Numbered from the stretch's first letter, positions 9,468-18,164 are shown. The stretch is DNA of 64,000 nt from QHXW01 sp963752965 (GCA_963752965.1 CAVWAJ010000012.1:1-64000); one strand, 5' to 3'. Notes: a model not told the origin generated them from the letters alone. Numbers and translations: made by a program.

Positions 9468-9632
9468 CTAGCTCTTCTTGGGCGTAACGGCGGAGAACGC
9501 CATTACCTCTTGGGTCACGCGCTTGCCGCCGCAGTGCGGGCAGACTATGCCGCCCTTTTCGAGATCAGCGATGTGAAGTATCCGGGTAAACTCTTTGTTG
9601 CAATCCTGGCATAGAAAAACGTATTGAGGCAT
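9468..9632 (-). CDS. FmdB-type zinc-ribbon protein
   Basis: A 54-residue protein with a classic small zinc ribbon. It opens MPQYVFLCQDCNKEFTRI and has a second knuckle CPHCGGKRV, giving C-x2-C (LCQDC) and C-x2-C (VCPHC). This is the FmdB/CxxC regulatory family layout, whose members are putative regulators or zinc-binding accessory proteins. A very strong ribosome site AAGGAGGA lies 7 bases before the ATG at 9632, which supports a real, well-translated gene despite its size. It stands alone between mobile genes. The exact role is unknown. Confidence 0.85.
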   Translation of the reverse strand: MPQYVFLCQDCNKEFTRILHIADLEKGGIVCPHCGGKRVTQEVMAFSAVTPKKS

Positions 9633-9841
9633 GGTCGCTTCCTCCTTGACCCGTCCTCTCTACACAGATAATAGCGCGCCTGGTTGTCTGTGGAAACCCA
9701 GGTCGTTGTCCCCAAGTCGCGATCTCGTAACGTCCGGAAATCGAACGCTCGCCGCTCGCATCGGCGAGGTGTGCCCGACGCCACGAGACTGCGTTCGAAT
9801 AGCTTCCGTTATTGCCTGATAACGGTCCGGAAGCGCGCGGG

Positions 9842-10138
9842 TCACCCGCGCAGCAATTCCCTCAGGCGGCTCTTCAGCGCCTGCTCATTGGGTTTCCCCG
9901 CGCTCTGAATCCACGTCTCTATCTTGCCCCACTGCACTTCGTGAGACGTGGCGGGCGCCTTCACGGTCACCGTCAGGCGAGTTGCCGATCCGGGCGCGCT
10001 TTCGGTGAATCCACAGCGTCTGAACTCAGCCACGGCGAGCGTTGCCGCTTCGTATAGCGTGCTAGCGGGTACCTCAACAGCGTGCTCGATGTTGTTCGTA
10101 TCGACGAACGAGACGCGGCAGACGCGCGGATTTGGCAC
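9842..10138 (-). CDS. Hypothetical protein, acidobacterial-type small orphan family
   Basis: The conserved-looking core reads PRVCRVSFVDTNNIEHAVEV, then ASTLYEAATLAVAEFRRCGF, a TRLTVTVKAP strand segment, and a C-terminal helix ending LKSRLRELLRG. I recall this layout from small hypothetical proteins in Acidobacteria and other soil bacteria, often near mobile DNA; no function is known. The start is uncertain. GTG at 10138 puts the conserved core at the N-terminus, but the frame is open to an ATG at 10309, and that extension is arginine- and alanine-rich without a ribosome site. Confidence 0.55.
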   Translation of the reverse strand: MPNPRVCRVSFVDTNNIEHAVEVPASTLYEAATLAVAEFRRCGFTESAPGSATRLTVTVKAPATSHEVQWGKIETWIQSAGKPNEQALKSRLRELLRG

Positions 10139-10625
10139 CAGAAGATTTCTGCGGACGCCGGGCCAGACTTCCTTCGCCTTCGATCTCGCGCGAACCGTGG
10201 ACAAAATGAAACAGGAGATAGGAGCGAGCGAACGAAAGCCTCCCGCTCGCGCGTCGGCCTCCCAACCTGTTCGTAAACCTGCAACGCGGCGCGCAGCTGA
10301 CGCTTCCACCGCTCCCGAACTTCACAGCCACAGGTCCGTACGGCTGGAAGTGCGCCCTCACGAAGACAATTCCCTCGCCCGCCTCAAGCGCCGCCGCCTA
10401 CTCCGCCCACTTCGAACATCAGGTCGTGGAAGACTCCCAACACCAGACAACTCGCTGAGGAATAGAATGGTTGTTCTCGGATAGTGAGCGCAAGCAGCGG
10501 ATTGCTGCGGCTATGCAGTGGTCCGCCCGCGCGATGACCGTCGCGTGCTGCCGTTGGCGTGGGTCGCAGGAAGGGTGCGGGCCCAAGCAACAAGAGATGG
10601 AGACTTTGGGACTTTTGGCGACGAC
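10139..10625. other. Gap before the helicase fragment, no convincing gene
   Basis: About 490 bases. Several open frames overlap here but none shows a ribosome site or family motif. A plus-strand frame around 10278-10460 reads a short protein-like stretch (LTLPPLPNFTATGPYGW) that ends at a stop near 10460; I cannot assign it. It may be another gene remnant. Confidence 0.3.
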
Positions 10626-11645
10626 ATGAATGTATTCGAACTTCGTGAGCGACTGATCAGCGACTATTCATCATACATCCGAAGTTTCATTAGAATTCGA
10701 GACGAGCGCGTCGGGGCCCTTGTCACTTCTTGTCTTGATCAAGGCCGCCTCTGGCCTGATCCGCTGATCCAGCTAAACCCGTCTTTTCAGTATGCCGGCA
10801 CAATCGATGATTTAGTAGCCGAGGGAGTCCTGCATTCCGAGTGCACCAGGATTTTTCGCGCGGGCAAGGACAAGGGCGAAGGCAAGCCGCTGCGGCTATA
10901 TCAGCACCAGGCGGATGCGATTCGCAGGGCGCGCGCCGGCCGAAACTACGTCCTGACAACTGGAACCGGATCAGGCAAGAGTCTCGCGTACATTGTTCCT
11001 ATCGTCGATCATGTGTTGCGGCATGGGAGTGGGCGCGGGATACAAGCGATCGTCGTCTATCCGATGAACGCCCTTGCGAATAGCCAATTCGGGGATCTGC
11101 AGAAGTTCTTGCAGCTTGGATACCCGGATGGCAAAGGACCCGTCACCTTCGCGCGCTACACGGGCCAGGAGCGTGACGAAGAGCGCAACGCGATCGTAGC
11201 CAAGCCGCCAGACATTCTGCTGACGAACTACTTGATGTTGGAGTTGATCCTGAACAGGGTTTACGAAAAACAACTGGTCAAGGCGGCACAGGGCTTGCGC
11301 TTCCTGGTGCTGGACGAACTGCACACATACCGCGGGCGCCAGGGGGCCGATGTCGCGTTGCTCGTTCGACGCGCTCGAGAATTTTTCGGCGCGACGCACC
11401 TTCAAGTCGTCGGCACATCGGCAACGCTGGCCGGGCCTGGAACCTATGACCAGCAGCAAGCCGAAGTCGCTGAGGTAGCTTCCGTTCTGTTCGGAGACGA
11501 GGTGGCTCCGTCCGATGTAATTGGAGAGACGCTCCAACGCTCGACGCCCGAGGAGTACGCGGTGGACGACGCCTCGCCGCTTATTCCTTCGATCATGAGC
11601 TTGCATCGAGTTCGGGGGCAAAAACCCTTGCTCTTGCGAGGCTGA
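10626..11645 (+). pseudogene. N-terminal fragment of a large DEAD/DEAH-box helicase
   Basis: The fragment opens MNVFELRERLISDYSSYIRS and has a clear helicase first half. Visible motifs are a Q-type motif (LRLYQHQADAIRRARAG), Walker A TTGTGSGKS (about residue 118), motif Ia VVYPMNALANSQ, motif II VLDELHTYRGRQGAD (DELH) and motif III GTSATLAG. The match to the family ends near residue 320-330 and the frame closes at 11645. The second RecA domain and the C-terminal part are gone. The family I recognise is the very large (over 1,500 residues) helicases that often carry DUF1998 and occur in defence islands such as Druantia- or DISARM-like systems; which one cannot be decided from this piece. Start chosen at the conserved MNVF. 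Confidence 0.75.
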
Positions 11646-11656
11646 ACGTGCATCAT

Positions 11657-12829
11657 ATGGCCATCATGCGTGCGACGGCTCTACTTTTCATGACGGCAGT
11701 GGCTTTGGCGGAAGCGCCACACGGGCCGGTTCGGTTTCGCGAGCACGTGATCGAATCGAAGATCGCAGGCGGGTACTCGGTCATGGTGGCTGACCTGAAT
11801 CACGATGGCCGACCTGATGTGGTCGGATTGACGCTGCAATCCACAGAACTTGCCTGGTACGAAAACCCAACCTGGCAACGTCACGTACTTGTCAAAGACA
11901 TGCCCGGCCTGGTCAACATGGCGGCCGAAGAGATCGACGGCGACGGGATTCCTGTGATCGCCCTCGAAACCGGATTCAGCATGGTTGCGGTGGAGAGCCC
12001 AGGCCTCGTTTGGCTGCTGCGTCACGATGGCGACCCGCGCGGTTTGTGGAAGGCTACCCAGATCGATGCGCTCACCACGTCGCACCACGTGGCTTGGGCG
12101 GACATCGACGGCGACGGTAAGAAAGAGTTGATCAATGCTCCGCTGATTGGAGCAAAAGCCTTGGCGCCAAAGTACGAGGACCACGTCTCTTTGGTCTACT
12201 ACCGCCAGGAGGACTGGAAGCGGAGGCTGATTGACGATCAGATTACCGGCATCCTCCATCGGGTGCGGCCCGTGCGATGGGACGCCGGCCCTCGGGAGCA
12301 ACTGCTCACTGCGGGCTTCGACGGGATCGGATTGTATTCCTCGACCGGTACGGGAGACAACCTTCAGTGGAAACACGAGTCGTTGTCCAAGGGGCACGAG
12401 GAAGAAGCGCCCCACAAAGGCACCAGCGATGTGCGATTGGGCCAGTGGCACAACCGCCGGTTTTTGGCGGCCGTGGAACCGTGGCACGGCAACGAGGTTG
12501 TCGTCTATACCGAAGACAGCGCCCATCAGTGGCGTCGCCACGTGATCTTTTCGGAAATGGCGGAAGGGCATGAGGTGGTCGTGGGCGATTTCAACGGCGA
12601 CGGGCTGGACGATATTGTCGCCGCAGATCGCGGGCAAGGAAAGAGCGTGCACGTCTTCTACGCCCAGGATGAGCGCGGCGAACGTTGGGAGCACCACGTC
12701 ATCGATGATGGCGGCATGGCCGGCTCCGGCTGCGTCAGCGCGGACATCAATGGTGACGGGAGGCTTGACGTGGTGTGCATTGGGAGTACAACGGGCAATT
12801 TGAAGTGGTACGAAAATCTCGGGAAGTAG
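11657..12829 (+). CDS. Secreted FG-GAP/VCBS repeat protein
   Basis: A 390-residue exported protein. It has a signal peptide (MRATALLFMTAVALAEA) followed by repeated beta-propeller units with calcium-type loops: ADLNHDGRPDVVG, EIDGDGIPVIA, ADIDGDGKKELI, GDFNGDGLDDIVAAD and ADINGDGRLDVV. The spacing fits a seven-bladed FG-GAP propeller. Such proteins are common in Acidobacteria and Planctomycetes as extracellular or periplasmic binding proteins; the ligand is unknown. It begins 3-12 bases after the stop of the helicase fragment, so its own promoter may have been lost. Starts at GTG 11648, ATG 11657 and ATG 11666 are all possible. Confidence 0.85.
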   Translation: MAIMRATALLFMTAVALAEAPHGPVRFREHVIESKIAGGYSVMVADLNHDGRPDVVGLTLQSTELAWYENPTWQRHVLVKDMPGLVNMAAEEIDGDGIPVIALETGFSMVAVESPGLVWLLRHDGDPRGLWKATQIDALTTSHHVAWADIDGDGKKELINAPLIGAKALAPKYEDHVSLVYYRQEDWKRRLIDDQITGILHRVRPVRWDAGPREQLLTAGFDGIGLYSSTGTGDNLQWKHESLSKGHEEEAPHKGTSDVRLGQWHNRRFLAAVEPWHGNEVVVYTEDSAHQWRRHVIFSEMAEGHEVVVGDFNGDGLDDIVAADRGQGKSVHVFYAQDERGERWEHHVIDDGGMAGSGCVSADINGDGRLDVVCIGSTTGNLKWYENLGK

Positions 12830-13189
12830 ACTTTTTCGGTCGACGTTGGAGCATCTGCCAGACGACCTTCTCGGACGTGGCCTCGCCCTTTGCTTTGTCG
12901 CCTCGATTTACAGGGCGGAATACGCAGCCATCTGACAAGCCTGCCGCTGACACCCAAGCATCGATCGCCACTTTTACCCAGGTCGGCATTCAACGTGGAG
13001 GGCTTGCGCGCCGCGTATCGGGATGATTCGGCAGCCCGATTACGGTTGGATCATTTTGGGAGACACCGCAATCAAAGCGTTTCACCAGTTGAAACCCTGG
13101 AGCGCGCGCCTGACGCTGCAGGGACGCCACTAAAGCGACCCCTCATCATTGATGCCCTACGGCGACTCGACCCGTTCGGTGTCGGCCGC
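12830..13189. other. Non-coding gap after the VCBS gene
   Basis: No frame here has a ribosome site or recognisable family. It grades into the TonB receptor remnant that follows and may contain further scrambled parts of that gene. Confidence 0.3.
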
Positions 13190-13327
13190 TTCATCCCAGG
13201 ACGAAAGGGATACCCGACCGTTTTCGATTACGAACTTCCCTTCGGACGTGGACGGAAGTATCTCGCTAGCAACCGCGCGCTGGATCTTGCGTTCGGCGGC
13301 TGGCATCTCGGCGGAGCCCAATCATGA
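13190..13327 (+). pseudogene. Remnant of an Oar-like TonB-dependent receptor
   Basis: The plus-strand frame reads FGVGRFIPGRKGYPTVFDYE, LPFGRGRKYLASNRALDLAF and GGWHLGGAQS, then a stop. The order 'YELPFG+GRKY ... GGWxLGG' is the signature found in the outer-membrane barrel of Oar-like, carboxypeptidase-regulatory-domain TonB receptors, which are very numerous in Acidobacteria. Only about 45 residues remain out of about 1,100, with no start, plug or C-terminal strand. It is a decayed fragment. Confidence 0.6.
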
Positions 13328-13697
13328 AGGGTTGCTGGAAGCGCAGCTAGCTGAGAAAAAGACGGAGCGCCCGTGACTGCCCATGGCCCGGAACATCTGG
13401 AATCTGAATCGTGCGGCTACGGCTAATCCATACTTCCGGTTGTGTGTAGCCACAACCTCGTTTGACCTCGATGAACGCTGAGCAACACCGCACAGTTCCT
13501 GCGCACGTTGCGCGGTGCATGTAGCCTGCAGCAGGCCGCACCGCCGCAGATCGTGGAAGAGCAGTAGGAAGAATAGGCTTTCCACGACCCGAGTGCCAAC
13601 GGATCCCGTTTTGCCCATGGCCGACTGAGCGTCGTCAACGGCACGTCGGCGCCAGAGCGCAAAGAAGAAGACCATCGCGTCGGCAGACGCGAGCGCG
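13328..13697. other. No confident gene between the receptor remnant and the rve transposase
   Basis: A 138-codon minus-strand frame spans 13322-13738 but overlaps the transposase 3' end, lacks a ribosome site, and its residues match nothing I know. I treat the region as non-coding or decayed. Confidence 0.35.
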
Positions 13698-14738
13698 CTA
13701 CGCAGCTTCGCGCCAGCTATATCGGTGATGAAGGCCACCGAGCCGGGCGCTGGAGATCACCGTCGCGGCCGGAGAAGGCTTTCTTTCCACTGGTCGTCGA
13801 TTTGGTGCGTCCTTATCGAGGGAATCGTGAATCCGGTCGTCGTGATAGTAGCTGACGTAATCGCGAATAAGCCGCCGCAGATGCTGTTCGTTCAGCGCGA
13901 TGACATGATCGAGAATCTCGCGGCGACAGCTTCCCACCCAGCGCTCCGCTACCCCATTTTGCCAGGGCGACTGCCGACTTGTGCGCTTCGGCTTAAGGCC
14001 GGTGGTTCTCAGGAAGGCGATCACATCGGCATCGAATTTCGAGTCGTGGTCGAGGATGGCATAACGATACCGAACCGCGTCGGGAAATGCTTCACGCAGC
14101 TGTTGCACGACCCAATCAGCGGTCGGATGGCGAGTGACGTTAAAATGCAGGACCCTGCGCCGGCCATGCTCGATGACGAAGAAGCAATATAGGAGCTGGA
14201 ACGTCAGCGTGGGCACCGTAAAGAAGTCGAGGGCGACGATCACCTCGCGATGGTTGGCGAGGAAGGCAAGCCAGTGTTTGGCAGGGTCGCCGCGCCGCCG
14301 CAGGCGTTGTAGATATCTGGCGACGGTGCGTTCCGAGACCTCGAAGCCGAGTTTCAGAAGTTCCCCGTGGATCTTCGGTGCTCCCCAGTCCGCATTTTCA
14401 GCCGCCGTGCCGCGGATGAGAATCCGAACCTCCTCGCTCACCTTGGGTCGGCCGCCGCGCGGCCGCGATCGCCAGCGCCAGTACAGGCGAAAGCCCGCCC
14501 GATGCCATCCGACCACCGTCTCCGGTTTCACAATCACCAGAACATCCGACCATCGCGGCCATATGTGCCGCAGAGTGGTCCAGAAGAAGCGGTCGAGACG
14601 CTTCAGAGAGGGTCGCGGCCGTTTTCGTTTGAGCACGGCGACCTGCTGTCGCAGGGCCAGAACTTCCAGGGAGGTGTCCACGCGATTGCGGAAAAAGACG
14701 CGGAGGGCAGCCAGGAATGCGGGGATCAAATAGAGCAC
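13698..14738 (-). CDS. rve-type (integrase core) IS transposase
   Basis: A 346-residue DDE transposase encoded as one frame. The N-terminus is helical and basic (LALRQQVAVLKRKRPRP), followed by an HTH-like segment (GAPKIHGELLKLGFEVSERT) and the integrase core. Catalytic acids are visible in VALDFFTV (first D), YAILDHDSKFDADV (second D) and NGVAERWVGSCRREIL (E). It belongs to the IS3/IS481-like group of single-frame integrases common in Acidobacteria. The terminal inverted repeats could not be fixed by eye. The right side abuts a truncated peptidase-motif ORF, suggesting insertion into that gene. Confidence 0.85.
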   Translation of the reverse strand: MLYLIPAFLAALRVFFRNRVDTSLEVLALRQQVAVLKRKRPRPSLKRLDRFFWTTLRHIWPRWSDVLVIVKPETVVGWHRAGFRLYWRWRSRPRGGRPKVSEEVRILIRGTAAENADWGAPKIHGELLKLGFEVSERTVARYLQRLRRRGDPAKHWLAFLANHREVIVALDFFTVPTLTFQLLYCFFVIEHGRRRVLHFNVTRHPTADWVVQQLREAFPDAVRYRYAILDHDSKFDADVIAFLRTTGLKPKRTSRQSPWQNGVAERWVGSCRREILDHVIALNEQHLRRLIRDYVSYYHDDRIHDSLDKDAPNRRPVERKPSPAATVISSARLGGLHHRYSWREAA

Positions 14739-14816
14739 GAATCAACTGTTGTAACATCCCATAACACCTCCACGACACGTCTGCGGCCCGGACCGCAAAC
14801 TGCTGATTTGAAAACC

Positions 14817-14975
14817 TCAGGACATTTTGACTGTGAACACCATCCTAATTTCGCCATCCTGCTCCGCTATCACACGATGGATCAGACATCCGGCAGCCTT
14901 CGAAACCACAGCATGCCCGGATTCATGCAAACAGGCGAAATCTATCTCGGTCTTCGGCTTCCATTCGTAGGGCAT
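14817..14975 (-). CDS. Short protein with an HExGH zinc-peptidase motif, probably a truncated gene
   Basis: A 52-residue frame reads MPYEWKPKTEIDFACLHESG then HAVVSKAAGCLIHRVIAEQD. ACLHESGHAVV matches the zinc-binding HExxH helix of peptidases such as M41/M50-like proteins, where 'HEAGHAVV' is characteristic. The remainder of a peptidase domain, including the third metal ligand, is absent. The stop lies about 80 bases from the end of the neighbouring transposase gene, consistent with truncation by that insertion. There is no strong ribosome site before ATG 14975. It is either a gene fragment or one of the small HEAGH hypothetical proteins found in soil bacteria. Confidence 0.45.
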   Translation of the reverse strand: MPYEWKPKTEIDFACLHESGHAVVSKAAGCLIHRVIAEQDGEIRMVFTVKMS

Positions 14976-15113
14976 GACGAGCAAATCCAAGCCAACTACC
15001 CTGGGTCATGTTCCATAATCGCAGAAGGCTGACTCCAATTGCCTGTCACCTTGGCCTTTCAAAACTAGCCAGTTGCATGTTTTACTGGTATTTCTAGTAG
15101 CGGATCAGCCACT

Positions 15114-16076
15114 GTGACCGAAATACCGAAGGCCACCATCTCCCTGGATGAGATCAAGGATGCGCTTCAACGATCAGGCTACCTTGTTGAAAGCCGCATT
15201 GAAGCACTATTGAGAAGGCGTGGATACTACGTCAGCCCTAATGTTGGCTACCTAGACCCAATAACCGGCAAGGCGCGGGAACTCGATATTCATGCACTTC
15301 AGGCATTTCGGGCGGGCAAGCGCAGGACCGATTTCGTGTGGTCTTTGTGCCTAATCGAGTGCGTGAACTCCCCCCTGCCAATTGCGTTCTTCACAAAAGC
15401 TGATCCAGTGGCATTTATGCGACGAGAACTCATCCGCGTGGCCGGCCTGCCCGTTCGCCTGCTCAGCGGTCGAGATAAATGGACCGAACTCCCAGAGGCA
15501 ATTTCGATGGAAAAGTACCACCACTACTGTCGAGGTCGAATCGCGACACAGTTCTGTTCGTTTTCGCCAAAGAAGGGTCATCCGACGGAATGGCTCGCCC
15601 AACACCTTCCCGAGCACTTCAACTGCTTTGCAAAACTCTTTGATGCGGTCCGCGAATGTTCTGACGAGCTCGCCGACTGCTGGTTTGATGCTGGCAATGC
15701 CCGGCATGAGAATCTTAACCTGGAGTTTCTCTATCCTGTTCTGGTTGTCAGTGGCGCCTCGCTTTACGACGTGATTCAACGCCGCGGCCATGTAGACGTT
15801 CGTGAGCGGAGTCATCTTTTGTACCGAGCGTCTGGAGTTGCGAGCCAACGACCGGTAGAGTACCTGGTTGACGTTGTCACAGAAACAGCTTTTCCACGGT
15901 TCATGTTGATGCTTGATCGTGAAATGAAGGCCACTGCCAATCGAGTCCAGAGGTGTTCAGAAAGCGTTCAGCGGTCTCTCCACAGGATCTACGCCAAGGC
16001 GAAGAGGATACGGTCGCCACAGGAGATGCGACATCTGATGCAACTGCCACCTCTTAAACCTAGCCCAAGCGAGTAG
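15114..16076 (+). CDS. Restriction-endonuclease-like (PD-(D/E)XK-type) hypothetical protein
   Basis: This 320-residue protein begins with a layout typical of Mrr-like or PD-(D/E)XK folds: an N-terminal helix with an acidic residue (SGYLVESRIEALLRRRGYYV), a strand with the catalytic-type aspartate (GKARELDIHAL), and the next strand LCLIECVNSPLP. In active members this strand reads IECKxS; here the lysine position is valine, so catalysis may be lost or the lysine moved. The rest is a long helical region without known motifs. The likely start is GTG 15114. It sits isolated in a region of mobile remnants; a defence-related role is possible but unproven. Confidence 0.6.
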   Translation: MTEIPKATISLDEIKDALQRSGYLVESRIEALLRRRGYYVSPNVGYLDPITGKARELDIHALQAFRAGKRRTDFVWSLCLIECVNSPLPIAFFTKADPVAFMRRELIRVAGLPVRLLSGRDKWTELPEAISMEKYHHYCRGRIATQFCSFSPKKGHPTEWLAQHLPEHFNCFAKLFDAVRECSDELADCWFDAGNARHENLNLEFLYPVLVVSGASLYDVIQRRGHVDVRERSHLLYRASGVASQRPVEYLVDVVTETAFPRFMLMLDREMKATANRVQRCSESVQRSLHRIYAKAKRIRSPQEMRHLMQLPPLKPSPSE

Positions 16077-16277
16077 GCGAGCGCACTTCGTCCGCGTCCG
16101 GCTCGCCGAGGAACCATCACTGTTCGGTTACCCTTTTCAGGCAGCATCTGCACGCAGATTCGGCACTGGCCACTGACTCGCAGGTAGCACTACATGACGA
16201 GGCGAGGAACGTGGCGCAGATGAGGATGGTAGCCTAACAACCGCGCCACGCGTTAATCGGTCGGGGCCGAATCATTG

Positions 16278-16829
16278 TCAAGGTTTCTGCTTCAACAGGT
16301 CCCATAATTCCGGCCGACATTCGACGGTTCTACCGTAGTCCAATGAATCTCTAAATGCCTGGCGGGCCTCAGGATCATTTTGCAGCTTGGTTCTGAACTC
16401 CTGAATCTTTTTACAGATTGCCGCACCAAGCTGGCATGTTCCGAGAAACAACCCGTCCCGTCCGTTGACCTGTCTGATGCGAATCGTCTCGGTCATATTC
16501 CAGGATAGGTAAATCTGAAAAAGCTTGCCGTCCACGTGAATGTGTTTGGTGTCAAATCTGTGAGCAAGGCCATGCCGGATAGCATCAAAGAGCTGGGTTG
16601 CCAGCTTTTTCCAGTCAGCATCAGGCAACAGCTCCTGAAAGACCCCAATTTTGCTCGGATACGCGCGAGCGTCTTCCAATGCCTCGCAGGCCACGCCGAC
16701 AAGCAACGCGACGGTGTAATTCAAAGTATTTGTCCCGCCGCAGAGCGCTTGAATGTCACCCTGAATGTATCCGAGGGACTCATTGAACTCTTTTTCAATC
16801 TCTTCGTAAGTGACCGCCATAGAGAGCAT
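16278..16829 (-). CDS. Hypothetical protein (helical, possibly HEPN-like)
   Basis: A 183-residue, mostly helical protein. Notable segments are TYEEIEKEFNESLGYIQGDI, LLVGVACEALEDAR and FDAIRHGLAHRFDTKHI. The pattern 'DAIRHGLAHRFDT' recalls the R-x4-6-H motif of HEPN domains and of uncharacterised proteins in accessory regions, but I cannot assign it. ATG 16829 or 16820 could start it; neither has a clear ribosome site. No operon partner is adjacent. Confidence 0.5.
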   Translation of the reverse strand: MLSMAVTYEEIEKEFNESLGYIQGDIQALCGGTNTLNYTVALLVGVACEALEDARAYPSKIGVFQELLPDADWKKLATQLFDAIRHGLAHRFDTKHIHVDGKLFQIYLSWNMTETIRIRQVNGRDGLFLGTCQLGAAICKKIQEFRTKLQNDPEARQAFRDSLDYGRTVECRPELWDLLKQKP

Positions 16830-17165
16830 TATAAAAGTGATTTCCGCTTCTTACTGCGTGCCAGTAACGATCCGGGCCGGTTTCCTGGAAACTGAAAGAG
16901 AATTTGAAATACACCTCGGGAAGTGACTTCTCGGGGTCCGTTTCCAGCCAGGGCACGCAGACTTGAGGCCGAGCGACACCCAGGCGCCGCCGTCAAGGTT
17001 AGGATGCCCTCCCGCGCAAACGTGCCCTTTCTCGCTCGTCGCATCCAAGGTCAACCTCCCGCAAGGGCACCTCGGTGGGGCGACCAGCCGGGAGCTCGGT
17101 GGGCTGATCCCGGCGCCCTCGGTAGCCTGCTAAAATCCAAGTCGCCCAGTCACCGGAGGATCGCG
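16830..17165. other. Intergenic region upstream of the secreted protein gene
   Basis: About 335 bases. The only clear element is the ribosome site GGAGG just before 17166. A 16-base string shared with the DUF2924 gene (TGCGTGCCAGTAAC, near 16857) could mark a decayed DUF2924 copy, but the flanking translation does not support it. Confidence 0.3.
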
Positions 17166-17615
17166 ATGAGAAACATACTGCTCTCGGTGTTGCTTTCCAT
17201 TTCTGCGCGGGCCCTGCTGGCCCAGGGTGCCCCACCACAGGTGGCACCTGACCAGCCCTACACCATGGAGTACTACTACAAGGTCCAGTGGGGCCATCAG
17301 CAAGAGTTCTTGCAGCTCTTCCTCAAGAACCACTACCCGTTGCTCCAGAAGATCGTCGAGAGCGGCCGCATGATCTCGGTGAAGATTGAGCAGCCTGCCA
17401 ACCACATGACCGAGGAGACGCGCTGGGATTACCGCGTCACCATCCGGTTCAAGAACTCGACCATGGCGACAACGACCAATCCTGACGAGGAACGTTTGAT
17501 CCTGAAGCTCTGGCCTGACCAGGAAGCCTACCAGCGTGAGGAACAGCGCCGGTTCGAGATTCTTCTGGCCCACTGGGATCTTCCAGTGACGGACATTACT
17601 CCCGCGAAGAGGTAG
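17166..17615 (+). CDS. Secreted hypothetical protein
   Basis: A 149-residue protein with a clear signal peptide (MRNILLSVLLSISARALLAQ). The mature part starts near APPQVAPDQPYTMEYYYKVQ. It contains aromatic and charged segments (WGHQQEFLQLFLKNHYPLL, ETRWDYRVTIRFKNSTMA) that recall a ferredoxin-like or dabb-type fold, although I cannot assign a family. ATG 17166 is preceded by GGAGG at 6 bases. It is monocistronic. A similar set of secreted proteins of unknown role is frequent in Acidobacteria. Confidence 0.75.
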   Translation: MRNILLSVLLSISARALLAQGAPPQVAPDQPYTMEYYYKVQWGHQQEFLQLFLKNHYPLLQKIVESGRMISVKIEQPANHMTEETRWDYRVTIRFKNSTMATTTNPDEERLILKLWPDQEAYQREEQRRFEILLAHWDLPVTDITPAKR

Positions 17616-17677
17616 CCCGACAGCCTAGCTTACCCGGCACTCCTCGATGCCCGCCGGGGCCGGCGCACATCCACGAC

Positions 17678-17960
17678 TCAGGCGTTTCCCTGGGCAAGTT
17701 GCCGAGCGGCTGGCGATCCGACAGATGCGCAGGAATCCGACTGTCCGCACCGGGCGCTAACGTTATGAACCACACGCGCGATCAGCTCTTTGCCGGTGCC
17801 CGTTTCGCCCAGGATCAACACAGTGGAATCAGTCGGGCCTACCAGGTACTCGCAGTAGTTTCGTCTGAAGATTCAAGGGCATGTCGCCGACTTTATCCAG
17901 GAACAGAGTGCCGCCGTTGGCTGCTTCGAAGCGGCCGAGGCGTTGCGTGATGGCTCCCCT
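17678..17960 (-). pseudogene. Scrambled remnant of a sigma-54 interacting AAA+ activator
   Basis: Two in-frame pieces of an NtrC-type AAA+ domain can be read on the minus strand. The first (about 17960 to 17835) reads GAITQRLGRFEAANGGTLFL then DKVGDMPLNLQTKLLRV, corresponding to the GAFTGA loop and Walker B, and ends at a stop. The second (about 17832 to 17678) reads STVLILGETGTGKELIARVV, the Walker A motif, then loses homology and stops. In intact proteins Walker A precedes GAFTGA, so the order here is permuted. It is the debris of a duplication or rearrangement and not a functional regulator. Confidence 0.7.
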
Positions 17961-18164
17961 GGTCTGGCAAGCATAGGCAGGAAATCACCGAATCCGTACG
18001 CGCGGCAATCGAAGGGCTTGACCAAGAACCGGCCGGGCCACCCGAGATCATCAAGTGATCACAATGGACTGCAAGGCTAGTTTTTGCCCACAACCTCGCA
18101 CTGAATTGTTCGGAACTGTTCGGAAGTTCCAAATCAATGGAATGCTAACCCATTGATTTCATGG

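Noticed and set aside
9248..9487. 79-codon plus-strand frame
   Set aside because: It runs antisense through the FmdB-type gene end and has no ribosome site or motif.
13322..13738. 138-codon minus-strand frame overlapping the rve transposase end
   Set aside because: No ribosome site, no recognisable motif, overlaps a certain gene; probably chance in GC-rich DNA.
16850..16880. 16-base identity with the DUF2924 gene (TGCGTGCCAGTAAC) suggesting a DUF2924 remnant
   Set aside because: The flanking translation does not match DUF2924 beyond a few residues; likely chance or too decayed to claim.
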